A DNA stretch of 64,000 nucleotides, from NCBI GenBank assembly GCA_016648135.1, contig JADDOH010011063.1, positions 1 to 64,000 of the forward strand, in the 5' to 3' direction. Source of the stretch: Agrypnia vestita (lineage: Eukaryota; Arthropoda; Insecta; Trichoptera; Phryganeidae). Shown one piece after another: positions 47,500-58,450 of this stretch (position 1 is the first letter of the stretch; each line of letters starts with the position of its first letter). Both the position numbers and the translations under genes were made by a program. Below the pieces are notes generated by a model. That model made no database searches. It was not told where the DNA came from and was given only the letters and a program-made list of their open reading frames with translations.

Positions 47500-47755
47500 C
47501 AAATAATTGCTATGCCAAAACCTAAATATCACCAGGTCGATCAATGAGTGTAGGCGATTATAAATCTTTTTTTAAAACTTATTTGTTCAAAATGTACTTT
47601 TTGTTTTAACCTATTTTGTATAAATGTTCTTACATATAAGTTATAATTGTAAACTTTACCTGTCTCAACACAGAGCTCTCTAGTGAGACAGGCATAGTAT
47701 AATTTAACTCAAACAAATGTAAAAGTAAAGAAATGAAATAAATAAATAAACAGGA
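47500..47755 (+). mobile_element. LINE 3' terminus and tail
   Basis: A frame near 47540-47605 reads RSMSVGDYKSFFKTYLFKMY, typical of the last residues of Jockey-like reverse transcriptases. After the stop is a 3' UTR with GTGAGACAGGCATAGTATAA and a tail AAATAAATAAATAAA. Confidence 0.6.
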
Positions 47756-47944
47756 ACTACGTTTAAAAAGGCGCCTCACTAATAATGTGCTTGTCAGAGT
47801 GAGCTAAACATATTATAGAAAATAATCAGACATTCAGCAATTCAAATATACATAAACAGACACACTGACTAAAACAAAATACATAATTTAGAAGCACTTA
47901 CAATTCATAAAATCTTAAAAGCATAAAATAATATCATAAATAAC

Positions 47945-48150
47945 CCCCCACATCACGCCTTTTCACCGTTCCCCATCTCCCACCTCTAATAACCCCTCCA
48001 TTTAAACTGGACCCCTCGACCCATACACCAGACGCACACTCCCACACGCTTCAGTCTACGCTCAACCAAAGAAGGAAACGGATGTTTCTGAAACATGTAT
48101 TGATAAATGTCAAATTAAAGTAGTGAAAAAAAAAAAAACATTTGTGTTTT
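47945..48150 (+). mobile_element. Penelope-type 3' end, family 3
   Basis: A long C-rich tract (ACCCCCCACATC..., ACCCCTCC, GACCCCTCGACCC) leads to AAGAAGGAAACGGATG, TTCTGAAACATGTATTG and AAATTAAAGTAGTGAAAA, the same order as at 34945-35120. Confidence 0.45.
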
Positions 48151-49266
48151 TATTTATAACTATCACTTAGGTCTACTAAAATAAAGATTGGCAGAATACT
48201 AGACGTTTTGAAGTTTACAGACTATCCACCATCTGTTTGAGACGCATCCTCCAATTTTTGAGATATGACGCCCGCAGAGAGGATAATAAATATCCTGGAG
48301 GAGAAGCTGGTAGCAACTGCAAACTTTCCAAGGTGGAGGGCCAAATAGAAAGGGGTCGATTTCCGACTTGATGAACTGACAAGATCAAACGGAACGACTA
48401 TCCGAACTGCGAAATGTAGAGAAAACCGTAAGAGATATTTAAATACTTTCTGTAGAGAATTTGTAGAACTCAAAAAGTTATATAAAAAGTCCATGACATA
48501 TATCTTTATCTTAAGGTTAATACACAAATTATAAAAATATGACTAAAAGTTACTAAAAATCTACGCATGCGAAGCCGCATGAGCTAGTATTGTACACTAG
48601 CTGTAATCCGTCAAAAATGACGTACGTTTACATGTCGGTTGCTAAAGAATAAATATTTATTTATTCATAAAAAATAAAAAAGTTTTAAAAAGATAACGTT
48701 ACAGGCAGACAGACAACTAAATTATTATTTTGGTATTTTTGACGGGCCATGGAGAAGCTGCGGTGGCTCGGTTAGTTGCCGTCCGCGCGTTCGAGTTTCG
48801 AGTCTTTCTCCAGCCAGTTGTGAATTCCAGGAAGTTACGGACAGCGAAATTATTATATCAAGATTAGAGGTGTAGTTGCCTGCGACAACTTCATTCTACA
48901 GGAAATAAATGTTGAACGGCGTATATCATTCACGTTAAAAATGCTTCTACTGATATACTTAACGCATGTCAGAAGACAAGACACGGCAGAGTAGAGAGAT
49001 CGACGAGATCGGATGCGACGGAGTCTGCAACCGATGGTCCACTTCAGGAAGACGTGCTTCAAGAATACTGCGGATGACGTCGAATGGTTTTCGCTATGGT
49101 GTCATCAATATCATAGCTACCACGATGGCTTGTAATTACCTAAATATAACTGTTGTCAAATTGTTGGTCTTTGTTATCGATTACAAACTTTGAATGAAAG
49201 GGCTAACTCCTATCTTTCAGGAATTATCTCCGAGCGTGTTAAATAACTGAATATATACCTATTATT

Positions 49267-49687
49267 ATATATACAGGGTTATTTGGAAAACATTAATGAC
49301 CTCGCAGGGCTATATTCCTGCCGTGATTATGAGTCGAAAATTTTCAAGCAACCATTACCTAATATCAATAGTTATGGAGATATGCGAAATCAAAGTTTGC
49401 ATTTTTTTTTCAATATTTCTGACTTATTTTTTGTGAAACGTTGGACTATCATTACAGTAACTTATATTGAATATTAAGAATTCATTTCCTTTAATACAAG
49501 TTAAGTAAAATAATAAAAACCTACGAATTCCAATTGGAATTTTTGCATGGTTTTTATCATTTTATTTAACTTGTATTGAAACGAATGAATTTTTCGTCAT
49601 TGTTGCTTGAACATTTTCGACTCATGATCAAGGCAGGAATATACTCCTGCGAGGTTATTAATATTTTCCAAATAACTCTGTATATTA
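49267..49687. mobile_element. Fold-back element, copy A1, 421 bp
   Basis: Left arm from ATACAGGGTTATTTGGAAAA and right arm to TTTCCAAATAACTCTGTAT are inverted copies of about 85 bases, containing GCAGG...ATATTCCTGC and ATGAGTCGAAAAT. The centre pairs TTTAATACAAGTTAAGTAAA with TTTATTTAACTTGTATTGAA, so nearly the whole element folds. Other copies: 51612-52027, 57312-57783, partial 54948-55124, half 31070-31283, and a divergent relative at 60170-60520. Confidence 0.8.
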
Positions 49688-50439
49688 TATTTTAATTCTA
49701 TTTTTGACTAACCGGCATCGGATGTGGTCACAAAGACGTTTTACAGATCATCAACACCCATAATAAAAATAAATACCTACATGCATACTCGAATGTATCT
49801 TTAAATACATACATATGTAGGTCAAAGAAACAAATAATTATTTTTAGATATTTATATTAGAATTTTGTGTTGCAGTCAGCTGGTCTTATCTGTTTACCCG
49901 CATAATGTAGTTATTATGAGGGTAATTAATAAACAGGCAACTCTGCGATATATTTTAAAAATACATTAGAAGTTAGAACATTGAACAAATTATCGCAATT
50001 AGATAAATCATTAAACTAATCTAATGGGTTTGCTACCTGAAAACTATTTTTATTTGATACTATTTATAATAGTGTTTTACTTACCAGCTGTGACCCGTCA
50101 AAAATGAAGGAAAAAAAGAAAAAGAAAAGTTTTTATAAGATAAGCTACGGGGGCAGACAGACAATGAAATTATTACACTTGGGATGGGATTACTGAATCA
50201 GAGGTATATTTATATGTATGAATATATGCTGTATATGGAGTGGATGACGTCTACCAACACGATCTGTAAGTGGGAAAATGGAGCTTAGAACGCATTCAGT
50301 CATTGTTTTGTTAACGACGCCGTGTGATATAATAAATTGCAATGCTTCAGACGAGACCGTTCTATCGAATTACATAAATACCTACATATTTAGTCATGAA
50401 TGACTCGCATTGCTTTCGAAACAAAAATTATCATTTTTA

Positions 50440-50961
50440 CTCCCTTTATATTAACTCGTGGCGTCTGCTTGCTTGCTTGCTTGCCGGCTTGCCGTCAAAA
50501 AACTTTGGATCGATTTTTGACCCTTTTCCCGTGATCCAATCAAGCTGAAACTTGGCAAGTAGACTCCTAGCAACAATCAAGAAGATCTGTCAAATTTTCG
50601 TTAAAAAAAATTAATAATTATAGTATAATTTCGGATTTTTAGAAATTTTATTGTTTTTTTCCAAATTGGAATCATTAGAAAAGTTTGATTAGCAACGGCG
50701 GCCCGATGACGTCGCGGAATATTTTCTAAATTTGAATTACTCCGTCGGTATACATAATAGGTACTTCACTACGAATGTCGAAAATCTAAATTGACTGAAA
50801 AATGTTTTTAGAATTTAATCTTCAAAGCATGAAGTGTCTTATCAAAGCTCAAAACATCAGACATTTTAGAAATATATTAAATTACTGTAAGTTTAGTGTT
50901 ATGTTATATGTTTTAATTCTTCTTTAATTGTTGTTATATTTTACAAAGAAAGGGAGTATAT
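50440..50961. mobile_element. TA-flanked element with CTCCCTTT ends
   Basis: TA|CTCCCTTTATATTAAC at the left and GAAAGGGAG|TA at the right give short inverted repeats CTCCCTTT and TA duplications, as in Tc1/mariner-type MITEs. The body holds GTCTGCTTGCTTGCTTGC and GATCAAGAAGATCT-like sequence shared with about 42560, 53900, 56290 and the inverted copy at 29410-29880. A deleted form (about 54202-54291) is present in unit 2, and a similar one in unit 3. Confidence 0.55.
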
Positions 50962-51467
50962 TAAAAACTTGGTTTTTATGGGTTACTTTTTTTAAAAAAT
51001 GATTGACTTTTAGAAGAACATGTTGATTTTCGTTAATTTTATTTTATAATATTATTTGTTTAATGTGGCAAATGAATATGTTTTTTAGAAAATTACCGAC
51101 TTTTAAGAAGAGCTAATATGTTGATTTTTGTAAATTTTATCAATAATTAAAATAAACAAAAATTATATTGTATTTTTGGCTGTCTTCCAAATTAAAAAAA
51201 ATCGGAATATTAAAAAAAAATCCGATTATTTTGATTTTTTTTTAAATCATTATTTTTATCAACCCTGCTTTTACGTGAAAGTGTTGTGATGATCTTCACG
51301 TCAGATAACGTAATTTATTTTCCATTATATTTTCGTTAATTTTTAAAATTAATTCATTTGTCATTTTAGTCTTTTTTGCTGCATAAGTCTCGCGTGTGTG
51401 AATCAAATAGTCAGTAACTTCAATATTTTTTTACATAAACGACCCAACCCTCTGCCAAACTGTCACC

Positions 51468-51587
51468 ATGGCGCACCAAGCATCATTTTCAATTCATTCA
51501 GTAACGCACGCAGGTTTGGCTAACATCGCAGTTCGCGGCAATCCAGCGGTAGAGTGTGGCTGGGACGGCGCAAAAATAGACAAATAA
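51468..51587 (+). CDS. 39-codon ORF, array copy 1
   Basis: Starts with CACC ATGG, a strong initiation context, and encodes MAHQASFSIHSVTHAGLANI and then AVRGNPAVECGWDGAKIDK before TAA. The same ORF recurs at 54803-54922 and 57171-57290. No family recognised; no signal peptide or membrane segment. It may be a chance ORF kept by recent duplication. Confidence 0.3.
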   Translation: MAHQASFSIHSVTHAGLANIAVRGNPAVECGWDGAKIDK

Positions 51588-51611
51588 ATATTAACTGTAG
51601 TAACATATTAT

Positions 51612-52027
51612 ACAGGTTTATTTGTAAAACATTAATAACCTCGCAGGGCTACATTCCTGCCTTGATTATGAGGCGAAAATGCTCAAGCTATTATGACCTA
51701 ATATCAATAGTTTAGGAGATATGCGACATCAAAATTTGCATTTTTTTTTTCAATATTTCTGACTTATTTTTTGTGAAACGTTGGACTATCATTACAGTAA
51801 CTTATATTGAATATTAAGAATTCATTTCCTTTAATACAAGTTAAGTAAAATACTAAAAACCTACGAATTCCTATTGGAATTTTTGCAAGGTTTTTATCAT
51901 TTTATTTAACTTGTATTGAAACGAATGAATTTTTCGTCATTGTTGCTTGAACATTTTCGACTCATGATCAAGGCAGGAATATACTCCTGCGAGGTTATTA
52001 ATATTTTCCAAATAACTCTGTATATTA
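51612..52027. mobile_element. Fold-back element, copy A2
   Basis: Almost identical to the copy at 49267-49687 but in the second array unit, with the same inverted arms and centre. It begins just after the 39-codon ORF of the preceding unit. Confidence 0.8.
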
Positions 52028-52557
52028 TATTTTAATTCTATTTTTGACTAACCGGCATCGGATGTGGTCACAAAGACGTTTTACAGATCATCAACACCCA
52101 TAATAAAAATAAATACCTACATGCATACTCGAATGTATCTTTAAATACATACATATGTAGGTCAAAGAAACAAATAATTATTTTTAGATATTTTTATTAG
52201 TATTTTGTATTGCAGTCAGCTGGTCTTATCTGTTTACCCGCATAATGTAGTTGTTATGAGGGTAATTAATAAAGTAGCAACTCTGCGATATATTTTAAAA
52301 ATACATTAGAAGTTAGAACATTGAACAAATTATCGCAATTAGATAAATCATTAAACTAATCTAATGGGTTTGCTACCTGAAAACTATTTTTATTTGATAC
52401 TATTTATAATAGTGTTTTACTTACCAGCTGTGACCCGTCAAAAATGACGGAAAAGAAAGAAAAATAAAAGTTTTTATAAGATAAACTACGGGGGCAGACA
52501 GACAGGCAGGACGGACGGACAACGAAATTATTATAATTGGGATTATTGAAGCAGAGA

Positions 52558-52643
52558 TAGATTCATATAAAAATGTCCTTAGGTTTTCACGGCCGTTCAT
52601 AATCTTCTGTGTATAGTTAAACTATACACAGTAGATTCATATA
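52558..52643 (+). mobile_element. Small insertion with 12-base direct repeats in array unit 2
   Basis: TAGATTCATATA at 52558-52569 recurs at 52632-52643. The DNA between, absent from the matching place in unit 1 (about 50200), includes the palindrome CTGTGTATAGTTAACTATACACAG apart from one central base. It looks like an insertion after the units split. Confidence 0.4.
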
Positions 52644-53100
52644 ATAGATGACATCTACCAACACGATCTGCAAGTGGGAAAATGGAGCTTAGAACGCAAT
52701 CAGTCCTTGTTTTGCTATCGACGCCATGTGACATAATAAATTGCAATGCTTCAGACGTGACCATTCTATCGAATTACATAAATACATATTTAGTCATGAA
52801 TGAATTGCATTGTTTTCGAAACAAAAATTATCATTTTTTCCTCTTGGTCTCACAGTTAACTTTGAAGAACTTTTTAATTGAGAAGTTTCATAGTGCTGAT
52901 ATTATAATATTTTGTAACATTTACTTAACTAAAATGTAGACCAAAACTAGTAAATCGGTGAAAAATTGTTGAAACCTATCGATAAATAAGAAAGAAAAAT
53001 AATATTAAAGTTAGTGTATTTTAGCGCAGAATGATTGACCTCCAACTCGCCTGTGACGTCACGCGTCCGCATAGCCGGGCGCCGCAAAAATTCTATAACT

Positions 53101-53394
53101 TTAATAACCAAATTAATTAATCAATTAGAAAGACATACAGAAAAATCTAATTCACGAAAAAATATTGGGTTACTACTGGGATTCGAACCCAGGTCACCTC
53201 CTTTCCGGGGCCGGTGCTCTGACCACTAAGCTATAGCAACCCTATGTTTCCGTGAATATATCGACCTTATATGTAGTTCTTAATTATTATTAAGGAGGTG
53301 ACCTGGGTTCGAATCCCAGTAGTAACCTAATATTTTTTCGTGAATTAGATTTTTATGTATGTCTTTCTAATTGATTAATTAATTTGGTTATTAA
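53101..53394. mobile_element. Fold-back element carrying tRNA-like sequence in both arms, copy 1
   Basis: Arms 53101-53201 and 53293-53394 are near-perfect inverted repeats, from TTAATAACC to GGTTATTAA. Each contains the tRNA 3' half (T-arm CTGGGTTCGAATCCCAG plus acceptor AGTAACC). The left arm continues into a whole 73-base tRNA-like sequence on the minus strand (about 53241-53169): acceptor stem GGTTGCT/AGTAACC pairs fully, D-arm and T-arm close, but the anticodon arm does not pair and the 8-9 linker has an extra base. It is therefore not a functional tRNA. Confidence 0.75.
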
Positions 53395-54802
53395 ATATTT
53401 CACAGAACTTTGTTCTGAAAAATTACAACTTCACAAATATGAATGTGTTCTTGAATTCTATAACTTTGTCTATTTTTGAGATATCTTAATTTTACTTTCA
53501 GACTTTGGTTCAATTTACTCAAATATTCAATTTCATTCATTGAAAAAAATAGTAAACTTCTAAATTATTCCGATGTATATGTTGTTTTGTACATGTACGG
53601 CATATTTGGAAGACAAAATCAATCTTCATACCTATACATTTTCCGCTCATGTGTGTCGCCTGGCAACATAAAACAAACGAGAGCTGTTAATTCTCAAATT
53701 ACGCAGGGTTGAGATGATTTAAATCGAGTATTTTTTTTAAATCAATGATTTAAATTAATAATTCTTTACTGCAACCGAAGGCCGAGAAGGCGGCCAAATT
53801 ATTCTTCCTTTTGAAAAAACTAAATTCGAACAAATCTGTCTTTTTAATTTCTTTTTTTTTTTGTTAAATATGACAAAATGCGTGTTTTTAATGCCTTTCT
53901 TTTAACTTGTAGCGTCTGCTTGTCTACTTATCGTCTTGTCTGTTTATCTGACGTAAAATCTTTGGATCCATTTTTAACCCTTTTCCCGTGATCCAATCGA
54001 GCTGAAACTTTGCAAGCAGACTCGTGGCGACGATCAAGAAGATCTATCAAATTTTCGTTAAAAAAATTAATAAATTTTTGGATTTTTCAAATTTTGAATA
54101 GTTTTTCATAGAACTTATTAAGTTGTATGAAAATATTTCAACGCGTCTGGTAGACGCGAAATCTGATTATAGTATAATATTGGATTTTTGGAAATTTTTT
54201 ATTACTCCGTTTCGTAGCGTCGCCCGACCGAAGCCCAACGCGTAGGTTAAGCGAGAAAAAAATGTGTCAACTAGTAAATGAGAAAGGGAGTACAATAAAA
54301 ACTTGGTTTTTATGGGTTACTTTTTTTAAAAAATGATTGACTTTTAGAAGAACATGTTGATTTTCGTTAATTTTATTTTATAATATTATTTGTTTAATGT
54401 GGCAAATGAATATGTTTTTTAGAAAATTACCGACTTTTAAGAAGAGCTAATATGTTGATTTTTGTTAATTTTATCAATAATTAAAATAAACAAAAATTAT
54501 ATTGTGTTTTTGGCTGTCTTCCAAATTAAAAAAAATCGGAATATTAAAAAAAAATCCGATTATTTTGATTTTTTTTTAAATCATTATTTTTATCAACCCT
54601 GCTTCTACGTGAAAGTGTTGTGATGATCTTCACGTCGGATAACGTAATTTATTTTCCATTATATTTTCGTTAATTTTTAAAATTAATTCATTTGTCATTT
54701 TAGTCTTTTTTGCTGCATAAGTCTCGCGTGTGTGAATCAAATAGTCAGTGTCTTTCAATATTTTTTTACATAAACGACCCAACCCTCTGCCAAACTGTCA
54801 CC

Positions 54803-54922
54803 ATGGCGCACCAAGCATCGTTTTCATTTCATTCAGTGACGCACGCAGGTTTGGCTAACATCGCAGTTCGCGGCAATCCAGCGGTAGAGTGTGGCTGGGA
54901 CGGCGCAAAAATAGACAAATAA
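54803..54922 (+). CDS. 39-codon ORF, array copy 2
   Basis: As the copy at 51468-51587, with the same strong start context and stop. By eye it differs by one residue change (SFSI to SFSF) and silent changes such as GTA to GTG. It ends about 26 bases before the truncated fold-back of unit 3. Confidence 0.3.
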   Translation: MAHQASFSFHSVTHAGLANIAVRGNPAVECGWDGAKIDK

Positions 54923-55290
54923 ATATTAACTGTAGTAACATATTATACAGGGTTATTTGTAAAACATTAATAACCTCGCAGGGCTATATTCCTGCCTTGA
55001 TTATGAGTCGAAAATGTTCAAGCTATTATGACCTAATATCAATAGTTAAGGAGATATGCGACATCAAAGTTTGCATTTTTTTTGCAATATTTATGACTTA
55101 TTTTTTGTAAAACGTTGGACTAGTAGTAGTAGTAGACTAGTAAATCGGTGAAAAATTGTTGAAACCTATCGATAAATAAGAAAGAAAAAGAATATTAAAG
55201 TTAGTGTATTTTAGCGCAGAATGATTGACCTCCAACTCGCCTGTGACGTCACGCGTCCGCATAGCCGGGCGCCGCAAAAATTCTATAACT

Positions 55291-55778
55291 TTAATGACCA
55301 AATTAATTTATCAATTAGAAAAACATACAGAAAAATATTAGGTTACTACTGGGATTCGAACCCAGGTCACCTCCTTTCCGGGGCCGGTGCTCTGACCACT
55401 AAGCTATAGCAACCCTCTATGTTTCCGTGAATATATCGACCTTATATGTAGTTCTTAATTATTATTAAGGAGGTGACCTGGGTTCGAATCCCAGTAGTAA
55501 CCTAATATTTTTTCGTGAATTAGATTTTTCAGTATGTCTTTCTAATGGATTAATTTTTTTTTTTTTTTAAATAGAGATGCGAACACGGAATACGTGTCAC
55601 ATCAATATTCTTACTATTTTCAAACTAAGCTAAACGCTTGTGCTATGAAAATAGGACTAACTTGCTAGTCTGGGCTGAGATTCGAACCCGCGACCTTTGT
55701 ATCACGAGGCGAGTGTCCTAACCACAAGACCAACAAGCTACTCTTTTTTACTAATTTGGCTACTAATTTGGTTATTAA
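55291..55778. mobile_element. tRNA-bearing fold-back, copy 2, split by a SINE
   Basis: Same element as at 53101-53394, in the third array unit. Its right arm is interrupted between TTCTAATGGATTAATT and CTAATTTGGTTATTAA by the SINE at 55573-55743 and its T-run. The first copy keeps the empty site. Confidence 0.75.
55573..55743 (-). mobile_element. tRNA-derived SINE, copy 2, inserted in a fold-back
   Basis: On the minus strand the tRNA-like head (GTAGCTTGTTGGTCTTGTGG, then GGGTTCGAATCTC) leads into the same body as the other copies and ends in a long A-run (T-run at about 55548-55569 on plus). The intact B-box and A-tail suggest recent retroposition. Confidence 0.8.
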
Positions 55779-56524
55779 ATATTTCACAGAACTTTGTTCT
55801 GAAAAATTACAACTTCACAAATATGAATGTGTTCTTGAATTCTATAACTTTGTCTATTTTTGAGATATCTTAATTTTACTTTCAGACTTTTGTTCAATTT
55901 ACTCAAATATTCAATTTCATTCATTGAAAAAAATAGTAAACTTCTAAATTATTCCGATGTATATGTTGTTTTGTACATGTACGGCATATTTGGAAGACAA
56001 AATCAATCTTCATACCTATACATTTTCCGCTCATGTGTGTCGCCTGGCAACATAAAACAAACGAGAGCTGTTAATTCTCAAATTACGCAGGGTTGAGATG
56101 ATTTAAATCGAGTATTTTTTTTAAATCAATGATTTAAATTAATAATTCTTTACTGCAACTGAAGGCCGAGAAGGCGGCCAAATTATTCTTCCTTTTGAAA
56201 AAACTAAATTCGAACAAATCTGTCTTTTTAATTTCTTTTTTTTTTTGTTAAATATGACAAAATGCGTGTTTTTAATGCCTTTCTTTTAACTTGTAGCGTC
56301 TGCTTGTCTACTTGTCGTCTTGTCTGTTTATCTGACGAAAAATCTTTGGGTCGATTTTTAACCCTTTTCCCGTGATCCAATCGAGGTGAAACTTTGCAAG
56401 CAGACTCGTGGCGACGATCAAGAAGATCTATCAAATTTTCGTTAAAAAAATTAATAAATTTTTGGATTTTTCAAATTTTGAATAGTTTTTTCATACAACT
56501 TATTAAGTTGCATGAAAATATTAT

Positions 56525-56566
56525 ATTAATAAATATATTTCGCGTCTGGTAGACGCGAAATATATT
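56525..56566. repeat. Perfect hairpin AAATATATTTCGCGTC/GACGCGAAATATATTT
   Basis: A perfect inverted repeat around the loop TGGTA in array unit 3. Unit 2 has only the core CGCGTCTGGTAGACGCG near 54141-54157, so the long flanks were gained or lost after duplication. Confidence 0.6.
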
Positions 56567-57170
56567 TATTACTACTCCCTTTCGTAGCGTCGCCCAACTG
56601 AAGCCCAACGCGTAGGTTAAGCGAAAAAAAAATGTGTCAACTAGTAAATGAGAAAGGGAGTACAATAAAAACTTGGTTTTTATGGGTTACTTTTTTTAAA
56701 AAATGATTGACTTTTAGAAGAACATGTTGATTTTCGTTAATTTTATTTTATAATATTATTTGTTTAATGTGGCAAATGAATATGTTTTTTAGAAAATTAC
56801 TGACTTTTTAGAAGATCTAATACGTTGATTTTTGTTAATTTTATCAATAATTAAAATAAACAAAAATTATATTGTGTTTTTGGCTGTCTTCCAAATTAAA
56901 AAAAATCGGAATATTAAAAAAAAATCCGATTATTTTGATTTTTTTTAAATCATTATTTTTATCAACCCTGCTTTTACGTGAAAGTGTTGTGATGATCTTC
57001 ACGTCAGATAACGTAATTTATTTTCCATTATATTTTCATTATTTTTTTTAATGAATTCATTTGTCATTTTAGTCTTTTTTGCTGCATAAGTCTCGCGTGT
57101 GTGAATCAAATAGTCAGTAACTTCAATATTTTTTTACATAAACGACCCAACCCTCTGCCAAACTGTCACC

Positions 57171-57290
57171 ATGGCGCACCAAGCATCGTTTTCAATTCAT
57201 TCAGTGACGCACGCAGGTTTGGCTAACATCGCAGTTCGCGGCAATCCAGCGGTAGAGTGTGGCTGGGACGGCGCAAAAATAGACAAATAA
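57171..57290 (+). CDS. 39-codon ORF, array copy 3
   Basis: Protein identical by eye to the copy at 51468-51587, with silent differences (for example GTA to GTG and TCA to TCG). It is followed by the last fold-back copy of the array. Confidence 0.3.
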   Translation: MAHQASFSIHSVTHAGLANIAVRGNPAVECGWDGAKIDK

Positions 57291-57864
57291 ATATTAACTG
57301 TAGTTACATATTATACAGGGTTATTTGTAAAACATTAATAACCTCGCAGGGCTATATTCCTGCCTTGATTATGAGTCGAAAATGTTCAAGCTATTATGAC
57401 CTAATATCAATAGTTAAGGAGATATGCGACATCAAAAAAGTTTGCATTTTTTTTGCAATATTTATGACTTATTTTTTGTAAAACGTTGGACTATCATTAC
57501 AGTAACTTATATCGAATATTAAAAATTCATTCTCTTTAATACAAGTCAAATAAAAAAATAAAAACCTTCGAATTCCAATTGGAAAACATTCCAATTAGAA
57601 GTTTTTCAGGGTTTTTATCATTTTATTTTACTTGTATTGAAACAAATGAATTTTTCGTAATTGATATGAGTTATTGTAATGATAGTCCAACGTTTTAATA
57701 ATAGCTTGAACATTTTCGACTCATGATCAAGGCAGGAATATAGCCCTGAGAGGTTATTAATGTTTTACAAATAACCCTGTATATATTAACTGTAGTAACA
57801 TATTATATATATTTTAAAAAAACTTTTTGTAAGAGAATTATGTGTTTTGATTTATGTACCCTAA

Positions 57865-57973
57865 GGCCCGAAAACATAGTTAATACATAGACGATTTAAA
57901 GGTTAAGGTATGCCTTAAAAGTGTTATATTTTCATTCTGACAATATAACACTTTTAAGTCATGAATTCGGGGC
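57865..57973. mobile_element. Small PIF/Harbinger-type MITE, copy 2
   Basis: GGCCCGAAAACATAG at the left and GAATTCGGGGC at the right, with internal GATTTAAAGGTTAAGGTA and the long pairing AAAAGTGTTATAT/ATATAACACTTTT. Clearly related to 10794-10923 but with an inner deletion or divergence. Confidence 0.6.
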
Positions 57974-58027
57974 TAGGACATAATAATAACTAATTAATGT
58001 AAAGATGACATTTTTGACGGGTTATAG

Positions 58028-58231
58028 CAGGGGCATGCAGTGCAAATTAAATATTTATCTGGCAAAATATCATGAAATATTAAAATCTTAATAATATGTT
58101 AATTATTGTGATAGGAATATTACTAGATTTATCTCTTATTTCGGTTTCTTCATCTCTCTTATCTCTTCATATCTCTTCAAAATATATGCTTAGGAAGAAG
58201 TCATGCTTTTTGTTCCCACTGCACGCGCCTG
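58028..58231. mobile_element. hAT-type MITE, 204 bp, perfect target duplication
   Basis: Ends CAGGGGCATGCAGTG and, in reverse complement, CAGGCGCGTGCAGTG; identical flanking octamers GGTTATAG at 58020-58027 and 58232-58239. Same family as 27043-27267. No ORF. Confidence 0.85.
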
Positions 58232-58450
58232 GGTTATAGCCAGTCACTCATAAGTTTGTATTGTATTGTAAAATTGATATCGGTTACCCAAAAATTAAAA
58301 ATTAACGGTTAATAATATTTGTAACAAATTATACCAGCAGTGGGTCAATAGGACTCTAATAATTTAGTGTAACGTGTAATACTGTCGACTATAGCAATTA
58401 TATTTTTAAAAATTCTTGCATTTTTGAAAACTCACTAATTTAATTAATAA

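Larger units (their letters stand above)
49267..57790 (+). repeat. Tandem array of composite 2.3-3.3 kb units
   Basis: Unit 1 is 49267-51611, unit 2 is 51612-54947, unit 3 is 54948-57311, and a partial unit 4 runs to about 57790. Blocks: A (fold-back plus about 750 bases) at 49267-50440 and 51612-52830, truncated at 54948-55124 and 57312-57790; C (with the tRNA-bearing fold-back) at about 52935-53890 and 55135-56265; B at 50440-51611, 53890-54947 and 56265-57311. A1 and A2 are offset by 2340 bases, C1 and C2 by about 2384, B2 and B3 by 2368. Unit 3 joins block A to block C at a TAG-repeat junction (55123-55140). Sequence identity between blocks is very high by eye, implying recent duplication, or collapsed/expanded assembly. 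Confidence 0.85.

Noticed and set aside
53169..53241. tRNA gene on the minus strand
   Set aside because: Acceptor, D and T arms pair, but the anticodon stem does not and the linker has an extra base. It lies inside an inverted repeat, so it was annotated as part of a mobile element.
53476..53712. 78-codon ORF repeated at 55860-56096
   Set aside because: It starts at TTG rather than ATG and shows no motif; it is conserved only because the array block is duplicated.
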